DNA of 64,000 bases from DATHXC01 sp035459965 (GCA_035459965.1 DATHXC010000005.1:62001-126000); one strand, 5' to 3'; positions 30,634 through 40,207 are shown, counted from the stretch's first letter. Program-made: numbers and translations. The notes: generated from the letters alone by a model not told the origin.

Positions 30634-31197
30634 TTATTTAGCACTCATGCGTGGCCATGCGGCCTTGAGGTAGTAAGCCATTGACAGCAATGTTAAAAAT
30701 GCAGCGATGATGATTAAAACCTGGCCAATAAATTTTATGTCGATGCTGCCAATTGGGTCGTAATACAGCAGAAATAGTATGGCGATCATCTGTGCAGCCG
30801 TTTTTACCTTGCCGATAAAGGCGACTGCGACATTGGAACCCTCACCCATGCCGGCCATCCATTCACGCAATGCGCTGATGGCAATTTCGCGACCGATGAT
30901 AATAAACGCCACCAGCGCGCCTACGCGCTCAAACTCGATGAGCATAACCAAAGCTGCGGCTACCATGAGTTTGTCTGCCACAGGGTCCAGAAACGCGCCG
31001 AAGGCAGAGGTTTGATTGAGGACACGTGCCAGATAACCATCCAGCCAGTCGGTAAGTGCAGCCAGGGCAAATACGAGTGTAGCCAACACGTTTTTCTCGT
31101 GCCAGCTCAGAAAAGTGTTGGATGTATAGAAGATACCCACAAATACCGGAATCAGCAGGATTCTCAGCATGGTGAGGCTATTGGGTACGTTCCACAT
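30634..31197 (-). CDS. pgsA: CDP-diacylglycerol-glycerol-3-phosphate 3-phosphatidyltransferase
   Basis: A 187-residue inner-membrane enzyme making phosphatidylglycerol phosphate, the first step to phosphatidylglycerol and cardiolipin. The CDP-alcohol transferase motif is present as TDWLDGYLARVLNQTSAFGA then FLDPVADK (DG..AR........G...D...D). Five or six hydrophobic helices. It begins only a few bases after the uvrC stop, as in E. coli, so the two are cotranscribed. Confidence 0.95.
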   Translation of the reverse strand: MWNVPNSLTMLRILLIPVFVGIFYTSNTFLSWHEKNVLATLVFALAALTDWLDGYLARVLNQTSAFGAFLDPVADKLMVAAALVMLIEFERVGALVAFIIIGREIAISALREWMAGMGEGSNVAVAFIGKVKTAAQMIAILFLLYYDPIGSIDIKFIGQVLIIIAAFLTLLSMAYYLKAAWPRMSAK

Positions 31198-31200
31198 TAT

Positions 31201-33000
31201 TTAATGTAACTCCTGATATATTTTTTCTGCCAGTGCCTGGCTGATGCCTTCAACTTTAGTCAACTCGTCCACACTGGCGTTTTTAACGCCTTCCAGCCCG
31301 CCAAAACGTACCAGCAGGCTTTTTCGGCGTTTGGCACCGATACCGTCGATATCCTCCAGCGATGAGTGCATACGCGCTTTGCCGCGCCGTGCTCTGTGGC
31401 CGGTAATTGCAAAGCGGTGGGCCTCATCGCGTATCTGCTGCAGCAAGTGTAAGCCCGGATGATCTTTTCTCAGGCCAACCGGCTCATCACGATCTGGGAA
31501 AAACATCTGTTCCAGCCCGGGCTTACGCTCTTCGCCTTTGGCGATGCCAACCAGAAGAATATCAGGTAAGCCTACTTCATGCATGACTTCAACGGCAATG
31601 CCCAGCTGGCCCTTGCCACCATCGATAAACACCAGATCGGGCAGCTTGCCCTCGCCTGCTGCGACTTTCTTGTAGCGGCGAGTCAATACATCGCGCATGG
31701 CGGCGTAATCATCACCCGGCGTGATGCCGGTGATGTTGTAGCGGCGATATTCCGAGTTTTGCATGTCGCCTTTGTCGAACACCACACATGACGCCACCGT
31801 GGCCTCCCCCATGGTATGGCTGATATCGAAACATTCGATACGCTCCACGTTATCGCCCAGGGTCAATGCCTCACGCAGGGCGACCAGCCGCTCTTTCTGG
31901 TTGGCAGACTGTGAAGCGCGTTGCTGCAATGCGAGCTCGGCATTGGTTTGCGCCATTTTGAGCCACACGCGCTTATCGCCTATGGCATTGGTATTGATGC
32001 GCACCTTGCGGCCTGCTTGCTCGCTGAAAACCTCTTCCAGTGCAGTTGTATCAATGGGCACGCCAACAATTATCAACGGCGGCATGTTCTGCGCAACGTA
32101 ATGTTGCTCCAGAAAGGCTTCCATGGTGGTTTCCAAGTCAGCGCCATCCGCATTTTTGGGAAAGAAGCTTTTATCTCCCAGATGCCGCCCGCCTCGTATC
32201 ATCACCAGATTGACGCAGTGCTGGCCAGATTGCTCGATACAGGCGATCACATCAGCATCGCTGACATTAAAATCACTCACGAACTGCTTGGCCTGCACTT
32301 GCCGCAGGCTCTGCATGCGGTCCCGATACACGGCTGCCATTTCGAAGTCTTGGCTTTCAGCTGATTGCATCATCTTGTCTGTGAGCTCATCCATCACCTG
32401 CTTTTCGCGGCCTTGCAAAAACATGGTGGCATGGCTGACATCGTGGCGGTAATCTTCTTCCGAGATATAACCAACGCAAGGCGCTGTACAGCGCTCAATC
32501 TGGTATTGCAGGCAGGGGCGCGAGCGATTGGCAAACACGGTGTTTTCACAGGTGCGCAGGCGGAATACCTTTTGCAATAGCTGTATGCTCTCGCGCACCG
32601 CCACCGAATTGGGGAAAGGGCCAAAATAATTGGCACCCTTGCGCTGTGTGCCGCGATGGAACGCAAGGCGTGGAAACGCATCACCAGTCAGCGCGATGTA
32701 AGGATAGGATTTATCATCGCGGAATAGCACGTTGTAACGCGGCATCATGCTCTTGATAAGGTTATTCTCAAGCAGCAGCGCTTCGGCTTCGGTGTGCGTC
32801 ACTGTAGTTTCAATACGCACAATATTCGATACCATCATGCGCGTTCGTGGGCTGGGCAGATTTTTGTTGAAGTAGGACGACACCCGCTTCTTGAGGTCTT
32901 TGGCCTTACCCACATAGATCACCTCATCTGTAGCGTTGATCATGCGATACACGCCGGGCAGATTGGGTAATGATTTCAGTATGCGCTTGGGGTCAAACAT
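31201..33000 (-). CDS. uvrC: Excinuclease ABC subunit C
   Basis: A 599-residue nucleotide excision repair nuclease. The N-terminal GIY-YIG domain is at LPGVYRMINATDEVIYVGKA (3' incision). Four cysteines (RTCENTVFANRSRPCLQY, ERCTAPCVGYI) follow, then the UVR motif around residue 205 (QDFEMAAVYRDRMQSL), the RNase H-like domain with ECFDISHTMGEATVASCVVF (5' incision), and a C-terminal helix-hairpin-helix pair. Full length for the family. It lies upstream of pgsA and downstream of the tautomerase. Confidence 0.97.
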   Translation of the reverse strand: MFDPKRILKSLPNLPGVYRMINATDEVIYVGKAKDLKKRVSSYFNKNLPSPRTRMMVSNIVRIETTVTHTEAEALLLENNLIKSMMPRYNVLFRDDKSYPYIALTGDAFPRLAFHRGTQRKGANYFGPFPNSVAVRESIQLLQKVFRLRTCENTVFANRSRPCLQYQIERCTAPCVGYISEEDYRHDVSHATMFLQGREKQVMDELTDKMMQSAESQDFEMAAVYRDRMQSLRQVQAKQFVSDFNVSDADVIACIEQSGQHCVNLVMIRGGRHLGDKSFFPKNADGADLETTMEAFLEQHYVAQNMPPLIIVGVPIDTTALEEVFSEQAGRKVRINTNAIGDKRVWLKMAQTNAELALQQRASQSANQKERLVALREALTLGDNVERIECFDISHTMGEATVASCVVFDKGDMQNSEYRRYNITGITPGDDYAAMRDVLTRRYKKVAAGEGKLPDLVFIDGGKGQLGIAVEVMHEVGLPDILLVGIAKGEERKPGLEQMFFPDRDEPVGLRKDHPGLHLLQQIRDEAHRFAITGHRARRGKARMHSSLEDIDGIGAKRRKSLLVRFGGLEGVKNASVDELTKVEGISQALAEKIYQELH

Positions 33001-33006
33001 TTACGT

Positions 33007-33189
33007 CTACTCGTCCAGCAGTTTGCCCGCTATCGCCCAGTCTTCGTACTCGACTTCATCGAATGTGATGTAGGTGTAATTGGCAGGCTTGTGCGCCACG
33101 CGCTGCATGGTCTCGGTGACTTCCTTGGCGATTTCGGCTTTTTGCTCGCGTGATAATGGGCCTGCGTGCTTGATATTGATATAAGGCAT
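33007..33189 (-). CDS. 4-oxalocrotonate tautomerase family protein
   Basis: A 60-residue protein beginning MPYINIKHAGPLSREQKAEI. After removal of Met, Pro1 is the catalytic base of this family. The conserved Arg-rich catalytic pattern of true 4-oxalocrotonate tautomerase is not complete here, and the ITFDEVEYEDWAIAGKLL tail is that of the DmpI/YdcE-like uncharacterised members. GGAG lies upstream of the ATG. It is in line with uvrC, but the substrate is unknown. Confidence 0.85.
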   Translation of the reverse strand: MPYINIKHAGPLSREQKAEIAKEVTETMQRVAHKPANYTYITFDEVEYEDWAIAGKLLDE

Positions 33190-33215
33190 ATTGCTCTCCT
33201 TCTAAATATTAGCTT

Positions 33216-34166
33216 CTAGTGATGGGATTTAGTTAGTGCGCAGCCATGCTTGTCACTGCTGCTAACTTCCGGCTGCAAGGTCACATGGTCGATATCAAAG
33301 CGTTCATGCAACATGCTTCTCAGACTAAGCAGCACATCGTGCCATTTATTCATATCCTGCAACGCCACATGCGCGGAGAGTGCCGTGACTTCTGACGATA
33401 ACGCCCAGATATGCACGCTGTGAACCCCATCCACCTGCGGCAACTCAGCCATGGTCGAAGTCACTACAGCAATATCGAGATGGCGCGGTACACCTTCCAT
33501 CAGCACATGCAGCACTTCACGCAACAACTGGATGGTAGAAAACAGGATCAGTGCGGAAATAAATAATGACAGGATAGGATCTATCGGCATCCAACCCGTA
33601 AAATAGATCACGGCACCAGCCGCCAGCGCGGCTACCGAACCCAGCAGATCACCCATCACATGCAGCAACGCGGCACGGCTATTGATATTGTGCTGATGCT
33701 GGTGCAGCTGTTTGGCTACGACGATATTGACCACTAAACCCAGAAATGCAATGAGCATGACCTCTGCGCCTTGCACTGGTTGGGGTGTTTGCAGCCGCTG
33801 GATCGCTTCATACACAATGGCGGTCACCACTACCAGCATCACCAAGCCATTCACCATGGCCACAATCACCTCGGCCCGCATCAGGCCAAAGCTGTGTATA
33901 TGGGATGCAGGTTTGCGCGCTATCCACGCCCCAAGCCAGGCCAAGCCAAGCGCGGCAACGTCGGAAAACATATGCCCGGCATCACCCAGCAAAGCCAGCG
34001 AGCCGGTATACCAGCCCCCTACCGCCTCAATACACGCAAATGCCGCCGTAAGCAGCAAAGGCCACAGCAATGAGGCTCCTGCTTCATGATGTGTATGGCC
34101 ATGCTCATGCTTGTCGGAATGATTGTGGTCGTGGGAATGCTGATGTTCGTGCTGGTCGTGTTTCAT
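33216..34166 (-). CDS. Cation diffusion facilitator, zinc/cobalt exporter
   Basis: A 316-residue CDF transporter. The first 30 residues are a His-rich metal-binding tail (KHDQHEHQHSHDHNHSDKHE). Six membrane helices follow with the metal-site residues in LLGDAGHMFSDVAALGLAW (HxxxD in helix 2) and HVMGDLLGSVAALAAGAV (HxxxD in helix 5), and a cytosolic C-terminal domain. It exports Zn or Co/Cd from cytoplasm to periplasm in exchange for protons. Nearest to CzcD/ZitB. Confidence 0.93.
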   Translation of the reverse strand: MKHDQHEHQHSHDHNHSDKHEHGHTHHEAGASLLWPLLLTAAFACIEAVGGWYTGSLALLGDAGHMFSDVAALGLAWLGAWIARKPASHIHSFGLMRAEVIVAMVNGLVMLVVVTAIVYEAIQRLQTPQPVQGAEVMLIAFLGLVVNIVVAKQLHQHQHNINSRAALLHVMGDLLGSVAALAAGAVIYFTGWMPIDPILSLFISALILFSTIQLLREVLHVLMEGVPRHLDIAVVTSTMAELPQVDGVHSVHIWALSSEVTALSAHVALQDMNKWHDVLLSLRSMLHERFDIDHVTLQPEVSSSDKHGCALTKSHH

Positions 34167-34206
34167 AAGTTCACAATGCTAGCAGGCTGGCTCTATAAAG
34201 CACAAT

Positions 34207-34241
34207 AAAAAAACGGACACTGAAATCAATCAGCATCCGTT
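34207..34241 (-). terminator. Terminator after the EF-hand gene
   Basis: On the minus strand AACGGA and CTGA pair with TCAG and TCCGTT around a short loop with one internal mismatch, followed by seven T residues. Confidence 0.75.
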
Positions 34242-34263
34242 ACATGTTGAATTTAAAATGAGC

Positions 34264-34563
34264 TTATTCTGCAGATTGTTTGCGCTTGGCGCGCATGTCA
34301 CGCATTTTGTCATGCACTGTCTGTCTCTCAGCTTCATCTACAAAGCCATCTCCATTGATGTCCATTCTCTTAAATTGCGCTTCCAGTCTTTTTTCGTGGG
34401 ATGCCTTAAATTCGTCATAACTTATTTTGCCGTCTTTATTGGTATCAGCTTGTGATTCACGTACTGAGCCAGCGCTATCCGGTGCTGCATCTTCAGCCAG
34501 TGCTTGCCCTGTAGCAAGCATTGCAAGCACTATAAACAAACCGGTGATTCTATTATTTTGCAT
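34264..34563 (-). CDS. Periplasmic EF-hand calcium-binding protein
   Basis: A 99-residue protein with a signal peptide (MQNNRITGLFIVLAMLATGQ, cut after ALA) and two EF-hand loops: DTNKDGKISYDEF and DINGDGFVDEAE. GGAG precedes the ATG. It is divergent from sodC with an inverted repeat between them. Function beyond Ca binding is unknown. Confidence 0.9.
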   Translation of the reverse strand: MQNNRITGLFIVLAMLATGQALAEDAAPDSAGSVRESQADTNKDGKISYDEFKASHEKRLEAQFKRMDINGDGFVDEAERQTVHDKMRDMRAKRKQSAE

Positions 34564-34625
34564 ATCTGTTCTCCTTTGTGATTAATTAGGCAGCCATGAA
34601 CTTAGTCAAACAACTATAGCCATAT

Positions 34626-34651
34626 AGTTGGTCATTAAACGCTGACCAACT
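34626..34651. promoter_or_regulatory. Inverted repeat in the EF-hand/sodC intergenic region
   Basis: AGTTGGTCA and TGACCAACT form a perfect nine-base inverted repeat with an eight-base spacer, between two divergent genes. A perfect -35 hexamer TTGACA follows at 34659, but a -10 at good spacing is not obvious. Likely an operator. Confidence 0.5.
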
Positions 34652-34772
34652 GATAAAGTTGACAGCCTGGTTTGGGCTGCAAGCTTTTAATATTAAGCAA
34701 ACTTATTAATTTCAAGCAAAGCCTGACCCAGAGTTTATAATGATCCATCCAGCATATTTAAGGAATATGACC

Positions 34773-35291
34773 ATGCGAAACCGTCTATTAGTAGCAACGC
34801 TATTGCTAATCACCCTGCCCGCTTTTGCTGCAGAAAAAGTGGTCGCCATCAATGCCATCAGCGCAGCTGGTGTAGGCAAGATCATCGGCGTGATCACCTT
34901 CACCGATAGTGACCATGGCCTGATTATCAAGCCCGATATTGGCGAGCTGACTCCCGGCCCGCACGGCTTTCATATTCACGAAAAACCCAGCTGCGCTGAA
35001 GGTGAAAAAGACGGCAAGATGCAGGCTGGTATAGGTGCTGGCGGCCATTACGATCCAAGCAAAAGTGGCAAGCATGAAGGGCCTGCTGGTCAGGGCCATC
35101 AAGGCGACCTGCCAGTGCTTGAAGTCGCCGCCGACAATGGTGCTGAGAAGCCTTTGCTGGCGCCACACCTCAAGCTTGCTGACATCATAGGCCGTAGCAT
35201 TATGATTCATGAGGGTGCCGATAACTATAGCGATGCGCCTAAACCGTTAGGTGGTGGAGGCGCAAGAATCGCTTGCGGTGTTGTTGAGTAA
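34773..35291 (+). CDS. sodC: Periplasmic Cu/Zn superoxide dismutase
   Basis: The ATG of MRNRLLVATLLLITLPAFA is chosen because AAGGA lies eight bases before it. The first 20 residues or so are a signal peptide. Metal ligands: HGFHIHEKPSCAEGEKDG (two His), GGHYDPSKSGKHEGP (bridging and Zn His, Asp in the following segment), and SIMIHEGADNY (Cu His). The Cys in PSCAE and in RIACGVVE form the conserved disulphide. It dismutates superoxide in the periplasm. Confidence 0.95.
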   Translation: MRNRLLVATLLLITLPAFAAEKVVAINAISAAGVGKIIGVITFTDSDHGLIIKPDIGELTPGPHGFHIHEKPSCAEGEKDGKMQAGIGAGGHYDPSKSGKHEGPAGQGHQGDLPVLEVAADNGAEKPLLAPHLKLADIIGRSIMIHEGADNYSDAPKPLGGGGARIACGVVE

Positions 35292-35337
35292 TACTTCATC
35301 TTTCATTAAATCGTTTTAATTTTTTCTAGAAGTCATT

Positions 35338-36183
35338 TTGCTTAGTTACCGCCACGCTTTTCACGCCGGCAATCATGCCGACGTGCTGAAACACTTTGTG
35401 CTCATGCAGGTGCTCGCCTACACCGCACAAAAAGATAAGCCCTACTGGTATATCGACACCCATGCGGGTGCCGGAAAATATGCACTGGATAGCGGCTATG
35501 CCACGCAGAACGCAGAGTTCAACAGCGGCATCAGCCGCCTGTTGAATGATGAAGGCATGCCAGCGGAATTAAGGGCATTTGTTGATCTGGTGCAAAGCCT
35601 TAACCCGCCCAAGCAGCTCAAGCTGTATCCCGGCTCGCCGGTGGTTGCAGAAAGCTTGCTACGTGAAGGCGACCGCATGCGCTTGTTCGAACTGCATTCC
35701 ACGGACAGCAAGCTGTTACGCCAGACTTTTCCACACGCAGGCCGCAAAGTCATGATAGAAGCCGAAGATGGCTTTGCTGGAATCAAAGCCATGCTACCTC
35801 CACCAACTCGTCGCGCGGTAGTGCTGATCGATCCACCGTATGAAGAAAAAGTCGATTATCAGCGCGTGGTAGATTGCATTAAGGATAGCCTGACACGCTT
35901 TGCTACTGGCACCTATATTGTCTGGTATCCATTGCTGCAACGGCCTGAGCCATTGCAGATGATAGCCAAGCTCAAACAGCTTAACCTGACTGACTGGCTA
36001 CATGTAAACCTGACGGTGCAGACGCCTTCACTAGAGGGCTTCGGTATGCATGGCAGTGGCTTGTTTATTGTGAACCCGCCGTGGACATTGCCGAAAATAC
36101 TGCAAGAGACACTGCCTTATCTGCAAGAAAATCTAGGGCAAGTCGATGGCAGCAAATTCACCCTGGAATGGCAAATTAAATAA
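35338..36183 (+). CDS. rlmJ: 23S rRNA (adenine2030-N6)-methyltransferase
   Basis: A 281-residue protein with the family start LSYRHAFHAGNHADVLKHFV, here on a TTG codon; no ATG is available at the conserved position. The catalytic motif IDPPYEEK (DPPY) is at about residue 164. YWYIDTHAGAGKYAL is the SAM-binding segment. It methylates A2030 of 23S rRNA, which is non-essential. It stands alone between sodC and a convergent DUF2914 gene. Confidence 0.93.
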   Translation: MLSYRHAFHAGNHADVLKHFVLMQVLAYTAQKDKPYWYIDTHAGAGKYALDSGYATQNAEFNSGISRLLNDEGMPAELRAFVDLVQSLNPPKQLKLYPGSPVVAESLLREGDRMRLFELHSTDSKLLRQTFPHAGRKVMIEAEDGFAGIKAMLPPPTRRAVVLIDPPYEEKVDYQRVVDCIKDSLTRFATGTYIVWYPLLQRPEPLQMIAKLKQLNLTDWLHVNLTVQTPSLEGFGMHGSGLFIVNPPWTLPKILQETLPYLQENLGQVDGSKFTLEWQIK

Positions 36184-36213
36184 TCTTTGAATAATGCTCC
36201 AAACAACAAGCAG

Positions 36214-37287
36214 TTAGAATTTGATAACCACAAGCCTGTCTTGCTCTGCCTCACCTGCCAACAATCTAAATCGGTGCGTTGCCACAGTCCGCCCTGACTC
36301 AGTTTCCACACTCACTCGCCACTCACCAGGTTGAGGGCCCTGCTTGTAACTATAGCCCCGAAAACCACCGTCTCGTCCGCCTGTCATGTCAAAACCGATA
36401 CGTCCGGCCTCTTGCCAGCCTACTTTCTGATCATAATATTGCCAGTGGTGATAGAGGCGCGTTTTGAGGCCGCTGGGTGCGAAGACTGATGACACACAAT
36501 AGAGACGACCATCTGCGGCCAGATGTAGCTCATCATTAAACAGGCGCCATGGCTGCAACCATGAGCTTTTTTCGTAAGTCAGCAGGTATTGATCCGGTGA
36601 TTTTTCAAGGGCAACCCCCATTTTGAGATCGCGCTTGACCAGTGGCACGGGTGGAATAATATCCAGCGGATAGGCGACTGCCAGCAAGATGGCCACTAGC
36701 CATACCGGGCCGACCTTGCCCGGTTGTGCCGGTGTAATACTACGCAGCAACAAGGTGATCCCTACCCCGGCAAAGGTGCTGATATAGAACCAGACAAAAT
36801 GCACACTGCCGACAATAAAAGGCAGCACAAAATTCAGCAGCAAGATAGTACACAGGCCAAACAGTGTCCATGTCAGCGTAAAGCGGCGATATTTATCATG
36901 GATGAATTCATTGGCAATCAATAAGGTGCCAAGGAATATGCAATATAAAAGCGCCAGTAAATGATTGGCGCTCTTGATATAAAAAATAAATAGCGCGCTG
37001 AACAAGCCGCCGAACAGGAACTGTAGTAAGAGATAAGGAATGCGCTCAAACCGGCCAGGCACTGCATCCACCGGCTGATTGGTAGGAGCATGCGCATTAC
37101 GGTAACCCAGCCACCACAAGATAAGCGCGGCGGTTAGCAGATAGCCTGAGAGTATCCATAGATCCGAGGCATGCACTGAGCGCCCGATGGTTAAGGCGTC
37201 CCAAAGGAATCCGCCAAAAAAGGCGATGGTAGGAAATGCTACTTTCCAGATTGAGAACTTATTGGGCCCTGAGAACTTAATGGACAT
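36214..37287 (-). CDS. Membrane protein with C-terminal DUF2914 domain
   Basis: A 357-residue protein with seven or eight N-terminal membrane helices (LQFLFGGLFSALFIFYIKS, LLNFVLPFIVGSVHFVWFYI) and a soluble C-terminal domain of about 100 residues with YCVSSVFAPSGLKTRLYHHW and GEWRVSVETESGRTVATHRF, the DUF2914 pattern. The C-terminal domain is probably beta-sandwich and periplasmic. Function unknown. Confidence 0.85.
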   Translation of the reverse strand: MSIKFSGPNKFSIWKVAFPTIAFFGGFLWDALTIGRSVHASDLWILSGYLLTAALILWWLGYRNAHAPTNQPVDAVPGRFERIPYLLLQFLFGGLFSALFIFYIKSANHLLALLYCIFLGTLLIANEFIHDKYRRFTLTWTLFGLCTILLLNFVLPFIVGSVHFVWFYISTFAGVGITLLLRSITPAQPGKVGPVWLVAILLAVAYPLDIIPPVPLVKRDLKMGVALEKSPDQYLLTYEKSSWLQPWRLFNDELHLAADGRLYCVSSVFAPSGLKTRLYHHWQYYDQKVGWQEAGRIGFDMTGGRDGGFRGYSYKQGPQPGEWRVSVETESGRTVATHRFRLLAGEAEQDRLVVIKF

Positions 37288-37431
37288 GGATCAATCTATT
37301 TATTGGTTAATGATGCAGTGCTTTATTTGTTATCATTTGCTTTGTTATTAAGTAGGCAATGTGATTTTCATAGCAACAATCAATTTGAGTGTATGTGCTC
37401 ATTCTAAACTAATGTTTTACAGGTAACCCTT

Positions 37432-37959
37432 ATGGAAAAAAATCAACCGCAAAAACGCATGGCCGCCATGTCCACTATTTTATTCGGTAGCCGCTGGCTG
37501 CAATTGCCGCTTTACCTGGGGCTGATCGTTGCACAGTGTGTATACGTATTTCACTTTATGGTGGAGCTTACGCATCTGGTACAAAAAGTACCGCACCTGG
37601 GCGAAGCTGACATCATGCTGATAGTACTTGGCTTGATTGACGTGGTGATGATTTCGAATCTTTTGATTATGGTGATTGTTGGCGGGTATGAGACCTTCGT
37701 ATCGCGCCTGAATTTGCAGGGCCACCCGGATGAACCGGACTGGCTGTCTCATGTGAATGCCAATCTGCTCAAGGTGAAGCTGGCTACTGCGATTATCGGC
37801 ATTTCATCGATTCACCTACTGAAATCGTTTATCAATGCACATAACCTGGATGACAAGGTGCTAATCGCGCAGACTGTCATTCATATGGCATTTGTATTGT
37901 CAGCGATTTCAATCGCTTATATTGACAAGCTGATGGCAAGCCCAAACGTGAAACACTAA
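37432..37959 (+). CDS. YqhA family (UPF0114) inner-membrane protein
   Basis: A 175-residue protein with three or four membrane helices. FGSRWLQLPLYLGLIVAQCV and MVIVGGYETFVSRL are diagnostic for UPF0114. Function is not established. A strong terminator follows. Confidence 0.9.
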   Translation: MEKNQPQKRMAAMSTILFGSRWLQLPLYLGLIVAQCVYVFHFMVELTHLVQKVPHLGEADIMLIVLGLIDVVMISNLLIMVIVGGYETFVSRLNLQGHPDEPDWLSHVNANLLKVKLATAIIGISSIHLLKSFINAHNLDDKVLIAQTVIHMAFVLSAISIAYIDKLMASPNVKH

Positions 37960-37980
37960 AATTGCATAGCTTGATGTGAA

Positions 37981-38016
37981 AAACCCGCTGTGACCATGTG
38001 GTCGCAGCGGGTTTTT
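37981..38016. terminator. Strong bidirectional terminator
   Basis: AAACCCGCTG pairs with CAGCGGGTTT, with an inner GACC/GGTC pairing, and T/A runs on both sides. It serves the yqhA-like gene and, on the other strand, the thioredoxin-like gene. Confidence 0.85.
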
Positions 38017-38052
38017 TGTTGCCTTACTGACCTAAAAACTTACGCCTAAAAA

Positions 38053-38424
38053 TTACGACTCTTTGGCATCCTGCTCAGCATAATAGGCACGCACCTCAGT
38101 CATATCAAACTCACGTGCCCATTCGATAATCTTGTCTAACGCTGGTGCGCCGATTTCACCGATTTGCGCATGAATGCCGGCCTGCTCACGAATCACCAAT
38201 ATGCCGGGGATTTTTTCTACTTCGAAATACTCCCCGATTTCAGGGTCGGTTTCAGTATTGACCATGCCGAAGGTAATGTCAGGATTCTTCTCGGCAGCAG
38301 CCTTGAATACATCGGTAAAAGTCAGGCAGGGATCACACCATGGTGCCCAGAAGTCAACAATCACAAACGGATGGTTAACGATTGTTTCTTTGAAATTGGC
38401 TTTGTTCAGTTCAAGTACGGCCAT
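38053..38424 (-). CDS. Thioredoxin-like protein
   Basis: A 123-residue thioredoxin fold with active site WCDPC (Cys30 and Cys33), replacing the usual WCGPC. FVIVDFWAPWC and VEKIPGILVI (cis-Pro loop as KIPG) complete the fold. The C-terminus is longer than in TrxA, with an acidic tail. No signal peptide, so cytoplasmic. It may reduce disulphides in a specialised partner. The D in place of G is unusual and would alter redox potential. Confidence 0.9.
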   Translation of the reverse strand: MAVLELNKANFKETIVNHPFVIVDFWAPWCDPCLTFTDVFKAAAEKNPDITFGMVNTETDPEIGEYFEVEKIPGILVIREQAGIHAQIGEIGAPALDKIIEWAREFDMTEVRAYYAEQDAKES

Positions 38425-38492
38425 GATGCAATCCTGTAAATTATTGATGCGACATTCTATCAGATGAGCGCTTAATTAATGAGCGTCGTCCT

Positions 38493-39092
38493 TTAAATGA
38501 CTGCTTTCCCCCAAGTACCTTTAAAGAACAGCTCACCCAATGGCCGGCGTGTACGTGGTGCGGTTTCGCGCTCCAGCACCTCGCCTGTCAGCGTTGAAAC
38601 ATCTGCCGGATAGCCCACCGAGATCATGGCCATCAGCGCATATTGCTCAGGTATCGCAAAGGTTTCACGGGTTTTAGTAACGTCGAAACCTCCCATCTGG
38701 TGTGCCATCAGACCCATGGATTGGGCTTGCAGGCAGAGATTCTCTGATGCAGCACCGGTATCGTACTGACCCCAGCGGTTTTCCTTGCCGTTATGGTTGA
38801 ACAGGCTATCTGCAAGGGCAACTAACAACACGGGCGAGTCCTTCACCCATGCCTGGTTACCCGGCACCAGGCAATCAAAGGCCTGCTGCCAGCTGACTGG
38901 ATCAGTCGTTTTATCCCAGACGATGAAACGCCAGGGCTGGTCACCGAAGCATGATGGCGCCCAACGTGCGGCCTCCAGCAAGGCAATAATCTGCTCCTGA
39001 CTGACAGTTTTGGCTGCATCATAGGCGCGGCCGCTCCAACGCTCGGCCAGTGTTTTATCAATGACTACTTGGGTAATTGCGGGTTTTTGCAT
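38493..39092 (-). CDS. Nitroreductase family protein
   Basis: A 199-residue FMN flavoprotein: ERWSGRAYDAAKTVSQEQII near the N-terminus, AARWAPSCFGDQPWRFIV (FMN-binding), and later SMGLMAHQMGGFD and MISVGYPAD. It uses NAD(P)H to reduce nitro compounds or quinones. Located in the flavoenzyme cluster divergent from the LysR regulator, 47 bases after the old yellow enzyme gene. Confidence 0.9.
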   Translation of the reverse strand: MQKPAITQVVIDKTLAERWSGRAYDAAKTVSQEQIIALLEAARWAPSCFGDQPWRFIVWDKTTDPVSWQQAFDCLVPGNQAWVKDSPVLLVALADSLFNHNGKENRWGQYDTGAASENLCLQAQSMGLMAHQMGGFDVTKTRETFAIPEQYALMAMISVGYPADVSTLTGEVLERETAPRTRRPLGELFFKGTWGKAVI

Positions 39093-39139
39093 GTTTTAAA
39101 GCTCCCTTGAGATTCGTAATTTTGATGTGCTTGAAATGA

Positions 39140-40207
39140 TTACAGCGTTGGATAATCAATATAGCCTTTTTCGCTACCGCCATAAAAGGTATTTGAGTCT
39201 GCCGTATTGAGCGGCGCGTCTTTCTTATATCTTTCCACCAGGTCTGGATTGGCGATGAACGGCACACCAAAGGCAATCACATCAGCATGACCGCTGGCGA
39301 TGGCTGCATTACCACGTGCCTTGTCATAACCCAGGTTGGCCATGCATGCACTCTTGATATGCTTGCGCAATTCAACAAAATCAAATGGCTGGTGTTCGCC
39401 ACCAACATTGCCTTCGATCACATGCACATAAGCCAGGTTAAAAGCATTGAGCGCATCGGCTACATAGTTGAATAATTCCTGCGGATTGCTATCGAACATG
39501 TCGTTGAATGGATTGACCGGTGAAAGTCTTATACCGACTTTGTCGCTACCTGCCACATCGACTACCGCCTTGATCACTTCCAACAGCAGGCGTGTGCGAT
39601 TTTCAAAGCTACCACCGTAATTGTCAGTACGCTTATTACTACCATCGCGCAGGAATTGATCTAACAGATAGCCATTGGCAGCATGAATCTCCACACCGTC
39701 AAAACCGGCAGCTAGTGCGCATTTAGTGGCGTGCACATAATCCTGAACAATGCCAGGCAATTCGCTGGCATCCAGAGCACGTGGCTCTACATAATCCACC
39801 AGCCCCTGGTAAGTAAATGCCTGGCCTGCTGGCTTGATGGCAGATGGTGCAACTGGCTTTACGCCATCAGGTAACAGGCTGGGATGTGAAATGCGGCCCA
39901 CATGCCAGAGCTGCAATACGATCTTGCCACCTTTGGCATGCACGGCATCAGTCACCTTTTTCCAACCCGCTACTTGCGCATCGGTATAGATGCCGGGCAA
40001 TGCAGGATAGCCGTGCCCCATCGGGGAGATAGGTGTAGCTTCGGTCACGATCAGGCCCGCAGTAGCGCGCTGCTCGTAATAGGTAACATTGATCGGCTGC
40101 GGGACACCGCCCTCGCCTGCACGATTCCTGGTAAGCGGTGCCATCACCATACGGTTTTTGAGGTCAATGCTACCTAGTTTGACTGGGGTAAAAAGATCAT
40201 TCGCCAT
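39140..40207 (-). CDS. Old yellow enzyme family alkene/N-ethylmaleimide reductase
   Basis: A 355-residue TIM-barrel flavoprotein: NRMVMAPLTRNRAGEGGVPQ, then LQLWHVGRISHPS (His), and GVEIHAANGYLLDQFLRDGS with NKRTDNYGGSFENRTRLLLE, the OYE signature. It reduces activated C=C bonds and nitro esters using NADPH. Near NemA of E. coli. The FIANPDLVERYKK and NTFYGGSEKGYIDYP C-terminus is intact. Confidence 0.93.
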   Translation of the reverse strand: MANDLFTPVKLGSIDLKNRMVMAPLTRNRAGEGGVPQPINVTYYEQRATAGLIVTEATPISPMGHGYPALPGIYTDAQVAGWKKVTDAVHAKGGKIVLQLWHVGRISHPSLLPDGVKPVAPSAIKPAGQAFTYQGLVDYVEPRALDASELPGIVQDYVHATKCALAAGFDGVEIHAANGYLLDQFLRDGSNKRTDNYGGSFENRTRLLLEVIKAVVDVAGSDKVGIRLSPVNPFNDMFDSNPQELFNYVADALNAFNLAYVHVIEGNVGGEHQPFDFVELRKHIKSACMANLGYDKARGNAAIASGHADVIAFGVPFIANPDLVERYKKDAPLNTADSNTFYGGSEKGYIDYPTL